Below are positions 25,607 to 33,622 of a DNA stretch of 64,000 bases, one piece after another. The notes beneath the pieces are model-generated. The model did not search any database. It saw only the letters and a program-made list of their open reading frames with translations, and was not told the DNA's origin. This DNA comes from Nitrospira tepida (lineage in GTDB: Bacteria > Nitrospirota > Nitrospiria > Nitrospirales > Nitrospiraceae): NCBI RefSeq assembly GCF_947241125.1, contig NZ_OX365700.1, forward strand, positions 930,001 through 994,000, read 5' to 3'. The stretch's first letter is position 1, and the number at the start of each line of letters is the position of its first letter. The translations under genes and the position numbers were made by a program.

Positions 25607-26158
25607 ATGAAGGCCACGATCACGGTCGCAGCGGCGTGTGTGGGGTTTGGGTTGCTGGGAGTAGGTTGGCACCTGATCGTTCACGCAGACAGCGCTCCCA
25701 AGGACGGCGAGTTGGCCTTGCCGGGCGAGTACCGGAGTTGGCCCAAGTTCTTAACCGAAGTCCAGCGTGAGGATGCCAAACAGGTGCGTGAACTCTATGT
25801 CAACCCGGTTGGGGCCAGGGCCTGTCCCGTCTCAGCCTTTCCCAACGGTACGATGATGGTCATGGAACTCTACAAAGCGAAGGCTGACGGAGGAGCTCTG
25901 GCGAAGGGGTCGGACGGCAAACTCGTGAAGGGGGAACTGGCAAGGATTTTTGTCATGGGCAAGAACGAGGGGTGGGGACAGGGCCATCCGGACCATCTCA
26001 AGAACGGCGCCTGGGTCTATGCGGCATACGGGCCTGGCGGCAAGGCGTTGGCCGAGGATTTTACGAAATGCCGGGCCTGTCATGCGCCGTTGGCCCAGAA
26101 GGATTTTGTCCATCGCTACGACGAATTCTGCGCGCAACGGGCGTATTCATCCCATTGA
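25607..26158 (+). CDS. Cytochrome P460-type c-heme protein
   Basis: This 183-residue exported protein has a signal peptide to about residue 25. The P460 fold follows, with [61 protein letters not shown] and the heme-attachment site CRACHAPLAQKDFVHRYDEF. P460 cytochromes oxidise hydroxylamine or NO in ammonia oxidisers, using a c-type heme with an extra lysine cross-link. Many relatives lack the cross-link and have other roles. GGGAGG precedes the ATG at 25607. The C-terminal domain of the hemoglobin fusion at 42037-42957 is closely similar. The substrate in this organism is not known. Confidence 0.88.
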   Translation: MKATITVAAACVGFGLLGVGWHLIVHADSAPKDGELALPGEYRSWPKFLTEVQREDAKQVRELYVNPVGARACPVSAFPNGTMMVMELYKAKADGGALAKGSDGKLVKGELARIFVMGKNEGWGQGHPDHLKNGAWVYAAYGPGGKALAEDFTKCRACHAPLAQKDFVHRYDEFCAQRAYSSH

Positions 26159-26186
26159 GGCCTAAAAGGCGATTGAGTGGCCGGAT

Positions 26187-26260
26187 CCGAGGCTCGTGTT
26201 CCTCGATGTCCTACCTCCACACGAGCTTCGGCCAGGGGGGCGGCTCCCAGGCTGCCCCCC
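26187..26260 (+). promoter_or_regulatory. Two-hairpin repeated element, copy 1 (candidate structured RNA)
   Basis: Hairpin 1 (26187-26231) pairs CCGA-GGCTCGTGT with ACACGAGC-TTCGG around a 19-base loop ending CCTACCTCC. Three bases later hairpin 2 (26235-26260) pairs GGGGGGCGGC with GCTGCCCCCC around TCCCAG. Copy 2 at 27241-27314 has the same stem lengths, the same 19-base loop and the same 3-base spacer, with compensatory changes in hairpin 2. It lies 170 bases before the first HMA-like gene. No T-run follows, so a simple terminator is unlikely. Confidence 0.6.
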
Positions 26261-26434
26261 CACCATTCGTCCCTTCACGGATCAACAGCGGCAGCCTGCA
26301 GACTGTGGACCAGTGCGTGGGTCGTAAGTCCGAGACTTTGGACGGCCACCTTGGCTTGGACTTACGCGAGGAAGGGACGCCGATCCCCAGCGTCCTTTCC
26401 TCCCTATTTTCTTGGGGCGATGTGAAGGTGCGGT

Positions 26435-26842
26435 GTGAAGCCTGGATTTCTGATTGATCGTGCTCGAATTGCGCTGGCGGCGATGATGCTTGCCGCTTGT
26501 CCCATCACATGGGCGTCCGCGGATTCAACTCCGGGCGTGACGCCGGACCGTGTGGAGTCGCCCGCTGACGGAGAGCTTATTGTGCAGATCGTCGGGCGGT
26601 TTTGCGAATACCAACGGCGTGACGTGGAAGCGGCCTTGGAAGGGATCTGGAGCGTGCGCCGCATCGAGTTTCTGAACGACCATGGAACCCTTCGCCTGTC
26701 TTACGAGAGCCGCAGCGGCACGGAGGCGGAGCTGGCCAGCGCCGTGGAGCGGGCGTTGTCGCTGGGGTGGTTCTGTTCAGCCCATGTCGATCCTGACGGG
26801 CGGGCCGATGCGCCCGTTCGTCTCGTGGAGGTGATCCGATGA
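26435..26842 (+). CDS. Secreted HMA-like small protein 1
   Basis: This 135-residue protein (GTG start) has a signal peptide ending near ITWASAD. A domain with a beta-alpha-beta-beta-alpha-beta rhythm like heavy-metal-associated (HMA) domains follows: ELIVQIVGRFCEYQRRDVEA, then IEFLNDHGTLRLSYES, then LGWFCSAHVDPD. The usual HMA loop M-x-C-x2-C is absent. Instead one Cys follows the first strand (GRFC) and one lies at the last strand (WFCSAH). The next gene has the same unusual placement. It overlaps that gene by four bases (ATGA), so they are co-translated and probably work as a pair. Metal binding is plausible but inferred. Confidence 0.68.
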   Translation: MKPGFLIDRARIALAAMMLAACPITWASADSTPGVTPDRVESPADGELIVQIVGRFCEYQRRDVEAALEGIWSVRRIEFLNDHGTLRLSYESRSGTEAELASAVERALSLGWFCSAHVDPDGRADAPVRLVEVIR

Positions 26843-27144
26843 GAGAACGATTGAGTAGTTTCCTGGTGATCATGATCTGTGCGGAATGGTTCCTTGCGCC
26901 GGTGTATGGAGCGGAGAACAAGGTGATGCTGATGCTCGGAGGAGAGTTCTGTGATGCCTACCTCGATGAGGTCGAAGAAGCGGTCAAGAAGGTTGTGGGG
27001 GTGAAAGCGGTGGATCTCAAGAGTATGAAAGGGCATGCCGTGGTCACCGTCGACGCGAGCAAGGCCAAACCGGAGCAGATCGTCCACGCCGTGAATCAAG
27101 TCAAGGGACAGAGGTGGCATTGTACCGCGCAGATCATGAAATGA
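26839..27144 (+). CDS. Secreted HMA-like small protein 2
   Basis: This 101-residue protein has a signal peptide (residues 1-24) and one HMA-like domain: NKVMLMLGGEFCDAYLDEVE, VVGVKAVDLKSMKGHAVVTV, and the end RWHCTAQIMK. The pattern E-F-C after the first strand and W-H-C in the last strand mirrors the preceding gene (R-F-C, W-F-C), so both arose from one ancestor. The standard CxxC metal loop is missing. If the fold is right, the two cysteines could come together at one edge of the sheet, as a single metal site or disulfide. It starts inside the stop of the first protein. The TlpA proteins upstream could keep such cysteines reduced. Confidence 0.7.
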   Translation: MRERLSSFLVIMICAEWFLAPVYGAENKVMLMLGGEFCDAYLDEVEEAVKKVVGVKAVDLKSMKGHAVVTVDASKAKPEQIVHAVNQVKGQRWHCTAQIMK

Positions 27145-27240
27145 TCGCGCAGGTCGGCGTGACCGCGGCTGCGCCGTTCGAGGCGTTCGGCGTACATGCG
27201 GATCGAACTTTTGAAGTGTGCGATGGAATGAACGTGGCAT

Positions 27241-27314
27241 CCGAAGCTCGTGTGTCGGTCTGACCTACCTCCACACGAGGTTCGGATTGGGGAGCGGATC
27301 ACAGGCCGCTCCCC
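27241..27314 (+). promoter_or_regulatory. Two-hairpin repeated element, copy 2 (candidate structured RNA)
   Basis: Hairpin 1 (27241-27285) pairs CCGAA-CTCGTGT with ACACGAG-TTCGG (one internal mismatch) around a 19-base loop ending CCTACCTCC. Hairpin 2 (27289-27314) pairs GGGGAGCGG with CCGCTCCCC. Compared with copy 1, a G-C pair has become A-T in hairpin 2, which preserves pairing. It lies about 110 bases before the amidohydrolase/receptor gene pair. The loop's CCTCC could mask a Shine-Dalgarno sequence; this is inference. Confidence 0.6.
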
Positions 27315-27423
27315 GCCACACCACGCGGCGTGTGCATGGCGCGACTCTGGGTCGCCGCCTCGTCGCAACGATGTCATGTCTCGGCTTCGTGTCATCACTG
27401 CGCTTTAGCTCGGGAGAGTCTCT

Positions 27424-28803
27424 GTGAAACAGGTTTCCGTTCTGGTCGTCTTCCTGATCTGCGCCGCCCTAGATGATCGAAACTTCCTTCCCTCTCAGAC
27501 CCTGGCTGGGTTGGCGGATGCCCCCCCGCCGCAGGCCTACGCCTTCATTAATGGGCAGTGGTTTGACGGGGCAAGCTTTCAACGCACGATCTGGTATGCG
27601 GTCGAGGGGCGATTGACGCAGAGGCCTCCGGCGGGCGCCGTTGAGACCGTCGATCTGGCTGGCGCCTTCATCGTTCCTCCGTTCGGTGAAGCGCATAATC
27701 ACAACGTCGAAGGCGAAGGGAACCTCGACTCCGTCGTCGCTCGATACCTGAGGGATGGCATCTATTACGTCAAGATTCCCAACAACGTCCGGGAATTCGC
27801 CGTGAAGATCAGGAGCAAGGTCAATCGATCCTCCACCATCGATGTGACCTTCGCACACGCGGGCCTCACGGGAACCGGAGGCCATCCCGGCACCTTGTAC
27901 GAGGATGTCCTCCGAGCCGGTCGCTATGAACCGGTCGTCGGCCCGCTGGAACGGGGATGGTTCCGGAATCGGGCCTATGTCGAGATGGACACGAGGCAGG
28001 AGGTGGAGGACAAGTGGGCAATCGTGCTCAACGGCGAGCCTGATTTCATCAAAGCCTACCTGGTGCATTCGGAGGATGCCGGGACCGAGAGGCTCGGCGC
28101 AACGACGGGAGTCCGGAGGGGCCTGAATCCCACGCTCCTACCCGTGGTCGTCGCCAAAGCGCATGCGTCCGGAAAGCGAGTGACCGTCCATGTCGAAACA
28201 GCGGCCGATTTCCGCCTGGCCGTTCAAGCGGGGGCGGATGAAATCGCCCATCTGCCCGGTTGGCTCGTGCGGAACGCGCGCGATGTCGAGCTTGCCCGCC
28301 TGACCGAGGACGACGCGAGGTTAGCTGCGGAACGAGAGGTGATCATTGTGACTACCACGGTCGCCGGAAAAGCCATGCCCGCGGCCGCGACGTCGCATCT
28401 GCACGATGATCATCCTGGCGGCGACCACGACTTAGGGGACGGCGAGCGCCATGGAGATGCCCCCGCACTTCGCCATGACGCGCGGAAGGTGCAGGGCGAG
28501 AACCTCGCGTTGCTGCGTCGGCATGGTGTGCGATTGGCCATTGGGAGCGACCATGCCGACACCTCCCTTGCCGAGGTCACTCATCTTCGTACCTTCCACC
28601 TCTTCGATAACCTCACGTTGCTCAAGATGTGGTGCGAAGCCACGCCGGCCGCTATTTTCCCCGAGCGCAAGATCGGCCGGTTCGCAGAAGGGTATGAGGC
28701 CAGCTTCCTCGCCCTGGCCGGCAATCCGCTCGACGAATTCGAGGCCGTGCAGGCGATCCGCCTTCGAGTCAAACAGGGCCGGCTGCTCCCGGCACCGCCG
28801 TGA
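27424..28803 (+). CDS. Secreted amidohydrolase-superfamily protein with His-rich insert
   Basis: This 459-residue protein (GTG start) has an N-terminal signal peptide and a metal-dependent amidohydrolase domain. Metal-site residues visible in order are GEAHNHNVEGEG (H-x-H), the candidate bridging lysine PDFIKAYLVH, VTVHVETAADF, DEIAHLPG and the catalytic AIGSDHADTS. Between the last two comes an unusual stretch, TSHLHDDHPGGDHDLG followed by GERHGD, full of His and Asp; it is not part of the conserved fold and could bind extra metal. The substrate is unknown; the superfamily hydrolyses amide, ester or similar bonds, often in rings or dipeptides. It is followed by a TonB-dependent receptor, so processing of a metallophore or imported chelate is a fair guess. 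Confidence 0.82.
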   Translation: MKQVSVLVVFLICAALDDRNFLPSQTLAGLADAPPPQAYAFINGQWFDGASFQRTIWYAVEGRLTQRPPAGAVETVDLAGAFIVPPFGEAHNHNVEGEGNLDSVVARYLRDGIYYVKIPNNVREFAVKIRSKVNRSSTIDVTFAHAGLTGTGGHPGTLYEDVLRAGRYEPVVGPLERGWFRNRAYVEMDTRQEVEDKWAIVLNGEPDFIKAYLVHSEDAGTERLGATTGVRRGLNPTLLPVVVAKAHASGKRVTVHVETAADFRLAVQAGADEIAHLPGWLVRNARDVELARLTEDDARLAAEREVIIVTTTVAGKAMPAAATSHLHDDHPGGDHDLGDGERHGDAPALRHDARKVQGENLALLRRHGVRLAIGSDHADTSLAEVTHLRTFHLFDNLTLLKMWCEATPAAIFPERKIGRFAEGYEASFLALAGNPLDEFEAVQAIRLRVKQGRLLPAPP

Positions 28804-28894
28804 GGGGAGAAACGGTGCCCGTCTCTACGGCCGATCCTGTGGTTCGGGCGCTCCATCACCCGAACCGGTTTAAGTCAGATGAGAGGATGCGTTG

Positions 28895-31153
28895 ATGATG
28901 AACGGTGCATTAGGTCGAGGGTGCCGATGGGCGTTGCTGGCTGCCGCCGTGACGTGCGTCTGTATGTCGTTCCCGTCTGAGGTCTGGAGCGCCAGCGAGG
29001 AGGCGCCGCTGGTCGAGGTGGCGCCTGTGGAGGTGAGAGGACAACGGATCGAGAACGTGAACGACGTCAAGAAGGAGTTTGCGCGAAGGCCGGCCAGCAA
29101 TATCCTGATCGAAGAAAAGCAGATTACGGAGTCGCGCGCGCTGAATTTGCAGGACGTGCTGCAATTTGCTCCGGGAGTGCGCTTCCAGTCCAGGTTCGGC
29201 GCGGACGAAGGACAGTTTCAGATCCGGGGCACTTCACTCCGAAACAATTTTCACCATCGCGGGATCAATATCCTGATCAACGGGATCTTCTTCGGCGACG
29301 CCGACGGGTTCTCGGATTTCGAGTCGATCGACTTGCTGGCCTACGAACGGATCGAGGTCTACAAGGGCGCCAACGCCCTGCGCTACGGGGCCAATGCGAT
29401 TGGTGGCGCGATCAACTTCGTGCCGCGGACCGGCTACAGCGCCTCCCAGTTGCAGATGCGGTTCATCGGCGGCAGCTTCGGCATGGTGAGCGGACAGGTC
29501 TCAAGCGGCAAGGTGACGCAGCCATTCAAGGTGGGCCACATGGACGCCACGATGGATTACTACGTCAGCGTGAGCGCCAACCACCAAGACGGGTTTCAAA
29601 GCAACAGCCAGCAATCGCGGGAGCGGGTCAACGCCAATATCGGCCTCCAGTTGGGATCCCATCAGGAAATGCGCACGTATTTTCTTCAGGCGAACGTGGC
29701 CGAACGGCTGCCCGGAGCGCTCACCACGGCCCAATTGTTCGCCGATCGACGGCAGGCCGGAGGACAAACGACTCCACCCCTGCCGCCGCCCTTCTTCGCC
29801 TGCGTTCAGAACAACCAGACCTGTAACTGGGGGCGGTATTACAATCTCCAGCGGATCGGCATGGCCTATCGGAACGAATTCGCCGCGAATCAATTCTTGG
29901 AAATCATTCCCTACTATTCTTACCAGTATCTCGACCATCCGATCTTTCAGACGATCAAGCAGGACAATAACAACGTCGGCGGTGAGGTCCGATACCGGAA
30001 CGCGAATCACCTCTTCGGCCGGCCGAACGTCTTCGTCGTAGGCGTTCAGCCTCGTTACGGCGATCAACATCAATGGCGTCTCGTGAACATCAACGGCAAC
30101 AACGGCGCGATGACGCAGAATGCGCACATTCGCACGACCTACTTCGGCGCGTACGCGGAGGATCAGTTCGACGCCACCGAGGCGCTGACCATCGTCCTTG
30201 GCGGCCGGTGGGACTACAGCGGCCGGCAGGCCAATATCCAGAACTTCGGGCCGGCCGGCAATCCATTCGATCCCAGCATCCCGTCCGTCCTCACCAACAC
30301 GCAACAACCGCTTCAACATTTTGACGCCATCAATCCCAAGCTCGGGTTCGTGTACCGGACGTCGTCGCACGCGCAACTCTATTTCAACGCGAGCCGCGCC
30401 TACGAGGCGCCGCTCAATGTCGAGTTGACGTCGGCCAATAACCCCGACGGCAGCCCCAATACGGGTTTCCTGAATCTTGACGCCCAGCGGGCCTGGCAGT
30501 TTGAGATCGGACATCGCGGCAAGGCCGCCAATGGACGGTACTTCTGGGACATCACGGCCTACGATTTGGAAATGCAGAAGGAGATCATTACGAACCTGAT
30601 CAACAACAACAATACGTTCCGCAACGCCAACGCGACGAGACATACCGGAGTGGAAGCCGGCGGCGCCGTCGTCGTGGCGAGGGGGTTGTGGGCGAACGGA
30701 CCTGGGCAAGAGGCGGATCAGGTCACCATGCGGGCGGCCTATACCTGGTCTCTGTTCAAATTTACCGACGACGTGTACGGGGCCACGACGACGGGAGGAC
30801 CCAATGTTCTGATCGCCAGGAGTGGGAATCGCATTGCCGGGGCGCCGGAGCACAGTCTGGCCTACGAAGTCCGTTACGATCATCCGAAAGGCTGGTGGGT
30901 GGCGCCGAACTTCGAGTGGGTCCCGAGCGGGTTCTACGTGAACTATCTGAACACTGTGAAAAATCCCTCGTACTTCGTACTCCATTTGAAGTCTGGCTGG
31001 AATATCACGCCTCACCTGACCCTCTATGCCGAGGCACGAAACTTGACAGACAAAACCTACGCCGGTGCCGTTACGGTCAATGATCCGTTGTTCCGATATG
31101 CAAACGTGGCACAGGGGATCAGCGGGTATGCCGGGCTCGAATACAAATTCTAG
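28895..31153 (+). CDS. TonB-dependent outer-membrane receptor 2
   Basis: This 752-residue protein has a signal peptide ending near EVWSA, a TonB-box-like VEVAPVEVRGQ, a plug (LNLQDVLQFAPGVRFQSRFG, FQIRGTSLRNNFHHRGINIL, RIEVYKGANALRYGANAIGG) and a barrel ending YAGLEYKF. The acidic and His-containing plug loop NNFHHRG may contribute to ligand binding. GAGAGGATG precedes the ATG. It differs clearly from receptor 1 and is closer to FecA/CirA-type siderophore or metal-complex receptors of Proteobacteria. It shares a probable transcript with the amidohydrolase just upstream. The ligand cannot be named from sequence. Confidence 0.9.
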   Translation: MMNGALGRGCRWALLAAAVTCVCMSFPSEVWSASEEAPLVEVAPVEVRGQRIENVNDVKKEFARRPASNILIEEKQITESRALNLQDVLQFAPGVRFQSRFGADEGQFQIRGTSLRNNFHHRGINILINGIFFGDADGFSDFESIDLLAYERIEVYKGANALRYGANAIGGAINFVPRTGYSASQLQMRFIGGSFGMVSGQVSSGKVTQPFKVGHMDATMDYYVSVSANHQDGFQSNSQQSRERVNANIGLQLGSHQEMRTYFLQANVAERLPGALTTAQLFADRRQAGGQTTPPLPPPFFACVQNNQTCNWGRYYNLQRIGMAYRNEFAANQFLEIIPYYSYQYLDHPIFQTIKQDNNNVGGEVRYRNANHLFGRPNVFVVGVQPRYGDQHQWRLVNINGNNGAMTQNAHIRTTYFGAYAEDQFDATEALTIVLGGRWDYSGRQANIQNFGPAGNPFDPSIPSVLTNTQQPLQHFDAINPKLGFVYRTSSHAQLYFNASRAYEAPLNVELTSANNPDGSPNTGFLNLDAQRAWQFEIGHRGKAANGRYFWDITAYDLEMQKEIITNLINNNNTFRNANATRHTGVEAGGAVVVARGLWANGPGQEADQVTMRAAYTWSLFKFTDDVYGATTTGGPNVLIARSGNRIAGAPEHSLAYEVRYDHPKGWWVAPNFEWVPSGFYVNYLNTVKNPSYFVLHLKSGWNITPHLTLYAEARNLTDKTYAGAVTVNDPLFRYANVAQGISGYAGLEYKF

Positions 31154-31313
31154 GCACAGGAGGCCTCGACGAAGGGCGACGAGTTCAGGCGCAACAGAAG
31201 ACAATCACCGGGCAAGATTGAGTTGGTGCAACGATGGGCAAGGATTGGCGGGTGTGGGTAGACAGTGGGAGGCATTGAGCCTATAAGGACTGCGCGAGAT
31301 TAGGAGGATACTC

Positions 31314-31658
31314 ATGCGCACGGTGTGGTGGGCGATGCTGATGTGGGTGCTCTGCGGGTCCGCTCCGGCGTGGGCCGGGAATGATACGGCCTTGCGCACG
31401 CTGCTGCGCGCACAGGCCTTCAATAAAGAGTTCGAAGGATTCGATTCGTATGATGTCCTCATTGAGGAGGATCGAGCGTTCGACAATGGCTCACGGGAGG
31501 TGACGGCCGTCGCCGTGGGAAAGTTTTTGGACCATCATAAGCGGCTCAAGGTTCTGTTTCTCGTCGCCGGGGACCTCATTATAGGTGGACAGATCCTGGA
31601 AGGGACGGACCTTCCGCCCTGTGTGGCTTCGGGCAATCATCCGGCTTCATCACTTTAA
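31314..31658 (+). CDS. Small secreted protein of unknown function
   Basis: This 114-residue protein has a clear signal peptide (residues 1-21, cleavage after WAG) and a mature part with LLRAQAFNKEFEGFDSYDVL, EVTAVAVGKFLDHHKRLKVL and LVAGDLIIGGQILEGTDLPP. The order of strands and the helix resembles small periplasmic or YfiR-like proteins, but I cannot assign a family. AGGAGG precedes the ATG. It lies between receptor 2 and a cupredoxin-like gene in the same direction, so it is likely part of the same unit. Confidence 0.65.
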   Translation: MRTVWWAMLMWVLCGSAPAWAGNDTALRTLLRAQAFNKEFEGFDSYDVLIEEDRAFDNGSREVTAVAVGKFLDHHKRLKVLFLVAGDLIIGGQILEGTDLPPCVASGNHPASSL

Positions 31659-31681
31659 CCTTTTACAAGGAGGTAGTCGGT

Positions 31682-32164
31682 ATGTATCGGCCTTTGATGG
31701 TCGTAATCATGGTCATAGTGGAAGTGTTCGCGGGGAGCCCGGCCGTGTTCGCATTGCAATCCGGCGGCGTGGAGATCGGCGATCTGGAAAGCGGGTCCGT
31801 CGTGGGCCAATCCTTCAAGGAGCTGCCGGTCGATCTGGAGCTTCAGGCGCTGGAAGGCGTGGGGGGCAAGAGCGTCTGGTATCCGCCCGTAGCCGTGCTC
31901 AATATGGTCGGACGCGCCGGGACGCCGGTGCTGCTGAAAGTGACCAATGCCACGAAGGCGGAGCAGACATTCGGATTGTCCGCCGAGGAAAACATTTCGG
32001 CCCCCACGACCTTGAACGTCAAATTGACGCTCAAGCCGGGCGAGACGAAGTACATCGGCATCCCGACCAGCGACCTGACCTATGTCACGGCTGGTAGTGT
32101 GCTGCGATACCATTCGCTCACTGATAAGAGCGTGTTGGGAGGACAATTGATGGTGATGAAGTAA
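31682..32164 (+). CDS. Cupredoxin-like periplasmic protein
   Basis: This 160-residue protein has a signal peptide (residues 1-24) and a beta-sandwich pattern resembling cupredoxins. In order are VEIGDLESGSVVGQSFKELP, the Greek-key strand TPVLLKVTNATKAEQTFGLS and TTLNVKLTLKPGETKYIGIP; a late YVTAGSVLRYHSLTDK follows. The classic type-1 copper loop C-x2-4-H-x2-4-M is not present, although a His (YHS) and terminal Met residues (QLMVMK) occur. It could be a copper-free relative or a different metal carrier. AAGGAGGTAG precedes the ATG. A strong terminator hairpin follows the stop, ending the transcript. Confidence 0.65.
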   Translation: MYRPLMVVIMVIVEVFAGSPAVFALQSGGVEIGDLESGSVVGQSFKELPVDLELQALEGVGGKSVWYPPVAVLNMVGRAGTPVLLKVTNATKAEQTFGLSAEENISAPTTLNVKLTLKPGETKYIGIPTSDLTYVTAGSVLRYHSLTDKSVLGGQLMVMK

Positions 32165-32191
32165 AGGGCTGGATTCGGTTCCGTGCGAGAG

Positions 32192-32240
32192 AAGCCCTGT
32201 GACCTGACAATCAGGTCACAGGGCTTGTCGTTTTGTCTTC
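32192..32240 (+). terminator. Rho-independent terminator
   Basis: AAGCCCTGTGACCTGA (32192-32207) pairs perfectly with TCAGGTCACAGGGCTT (32211-32226) around a 3-base loop, giving a 16-bp stem, followed by GTCGTTTTGTCTT. It closes the receptor/cupredoxin transcription unit. Confidence 0.88.
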
Positions 32241-32311
32241 TCTCGATCCGCCTCTGCATTGATTTCGCGGTACCCCGCCATTATAGTCACACGAATATGG
32301 GGGGGAGGCTC

Positions 32312-33421
32312 GTGAAACTTCGGTGGCCGCCAGTGTGCCTGCGGGCCGGGGGCAGGAAAGTTCCGGCTCGGTGGGCCGATAAAGCCAGTAGACTTTTAAC
32401 CATCGGGTGGGTGCAGGCGCTTGTCGTCGTGCTTCCGTTGGTCGCTGAGGCCGCTCCGTCCGAAAGCGCGAGGCGAGCCTATGACCATGGGCTGCAACTC
32501 GTAAAAGAACGTCAGATCGATGGCGCGATCGAGGCCTTCACCAGGGCGACGGAGGCGGACCCTCGATTTGCGGAGGCCCATTACCAACTGGGGCTCGCGC
32601 TGCTCACGGGAAAGCGGCAGCGGCAGGAGGCGGCGGATGCGTTCCGCCGGGCGCTGGTGGCTTCCCCCAAACATGTCGAGGCGCAATATGAGTTGGCCAT
32701 CTTGGCTTTGCAGGACGGCCAGACGCGCGAGGCCGAGCAGGGGTTGATCCGGGTCATTGAGTTGGCGCCCAAACATGAGCAGGCCTATTTGGAACTCGGC
32801 CGGCTCTACGAGCGCCGGCCCGCGGTCGAGCAGGCGGTCAAGACCTATCGGGCCCTCCTCGCCGTTGATCGAGACCACCCGGAAGCCCTCTATCGGCTGG
32901 CCGGCCTTGCGGATGCCGCCGGCGACGCGGCCGGCGCCAAGCTGTACCTGGACCGGCTGTTGAGAGCCCGCCCGAAGCATGCCGATGGGTGGTACCTCAA
33001 AGGCCGCCTCGCCGAAAGGAACAACGATCTGGTGGAGGCGGCCTACGCCTATCGGCAGGCCATTCAAGCCAAGCCGGGATTCATCGACGCGAGATACAAC
33101 CTAGCCTTCATCCTGCGGAGCCAGGGACAGACGGCGGAGGCGGCCAAGGAACTGTCCGACATCATCAGGCTGAAGCCGGAACATGCCGACGCCCATATGA
33201 ATCTCGGCTTGGCCTACACGAGTCTCAACCGTCTCGACGAAGCGGAGCGGGAATATGAGGCGGCGGTGAGCTTCAACCCCGACCTGGCCGAGGCCCACTA
33301 CAACTTCGGCGTGTTTTTGGAACTGCACCGCAAGGACATGGTCAGGGCCCTCGCGCAATATCGAAAATATCGCGAATTGGGGGGACGGGATGATCGGGTG
33401 GAGCGCATCCTCGGGCACTAG
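32312..33421 (+). CDS. TPR-repeat protein, probably exported or membrane-anchored
   Basis: This 369-residue protein starts at GTG 32312, preceded by GGGGGAGG; an ATG at 32297 is an alternative but sits before the ribosome site. A hydrophobic segment near residues 30-47 acts as signal or anchor. Eight or so tetratricopeptide repeats follow, for example DGAIEAFTRATEADPRFAEA, HYQLGLALLTGK and AEHADAHMNLGLAYTSL-type units, ending LAEAHYNFGVFLEL. Such repeats build a superhelix for protein-protein contact. The partner is unknown. The stop codon TAG coincides with the first bases of MITE-like copy B, so the last residues may have been altered by that insertion. Confidence 0.85.
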   Translation: MKLRWPPVCLRAGGRKVPARWADKASRLLTIGWVQALVVVLPLVAEAAPSESARRAYDHGLQLVKERQIDGAIEAFTRATEADPRFAEAHYQLGLALLTGKRQRQEAADAFRRALVASPKHVEAQYELAILALQDGQTREAEQGLIRVIELAPKHEQAYLELGRLYERRPAVEQAVKTYRALLAVDRDHPEALYRLAGLADAAGDAAGAKLYLDRLLRARPKHADGWYLKGRLAERNNDLVEAAYAYRQAIQAKPGFIDARYNLAFILRSQGQTAEAAKELSDIIRLKPEHADAHMNLGLAYTSLNRLDEAEREYEAAVSFNPDLAEAHYNFGVFLELHRKDMVRALAQYRKYRELGGRDDRVERILGH

Positions 33422-33614
33422 CCCGCATTATTCATGACGATTCGTGGCGAAATCGCGCAGTCGCCAGGCGAGACGGGCAAGCACAGCCGCGAAGAACCAA
33501 GGCGTACTTGAAACAGTACGTCGAGGGACTGAGCGGCGAGCACGCCCGCCGTCAGGCTCTGTCGCAGCGGCGAATCCGCGATTGCAGCAGAAGCGTTCAT
33601 GAATAATGCGGGCT
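33420..33614. mobile_element. MITE-like element, copy B
   Basis: A 195-bp element with perfect 18-bp terminal inverted repeats AGCCCGCATTATTCATGA and TCATGAATAATGCGGGCT. Read on the minus strand, it matches copy A at 16681 for roughly 130 bp, so the two copies sit in opposite orientation. The other third differs between copies. No protein is encoded. The left repeat overlaps the stop codon of the TPR gene, as copy A does for the barrel gene. Confidence 0.82.
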
Positions 33615-33622
33615 AGCGCCTG

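Noticed and set aside
26159-26434. Cobalamin or other known riboswitch upstream of the HMA-like genes
   Set aside because: The conserved B12-box core and other known consensus elements are not present; only the two-hairpin repeat is supported.
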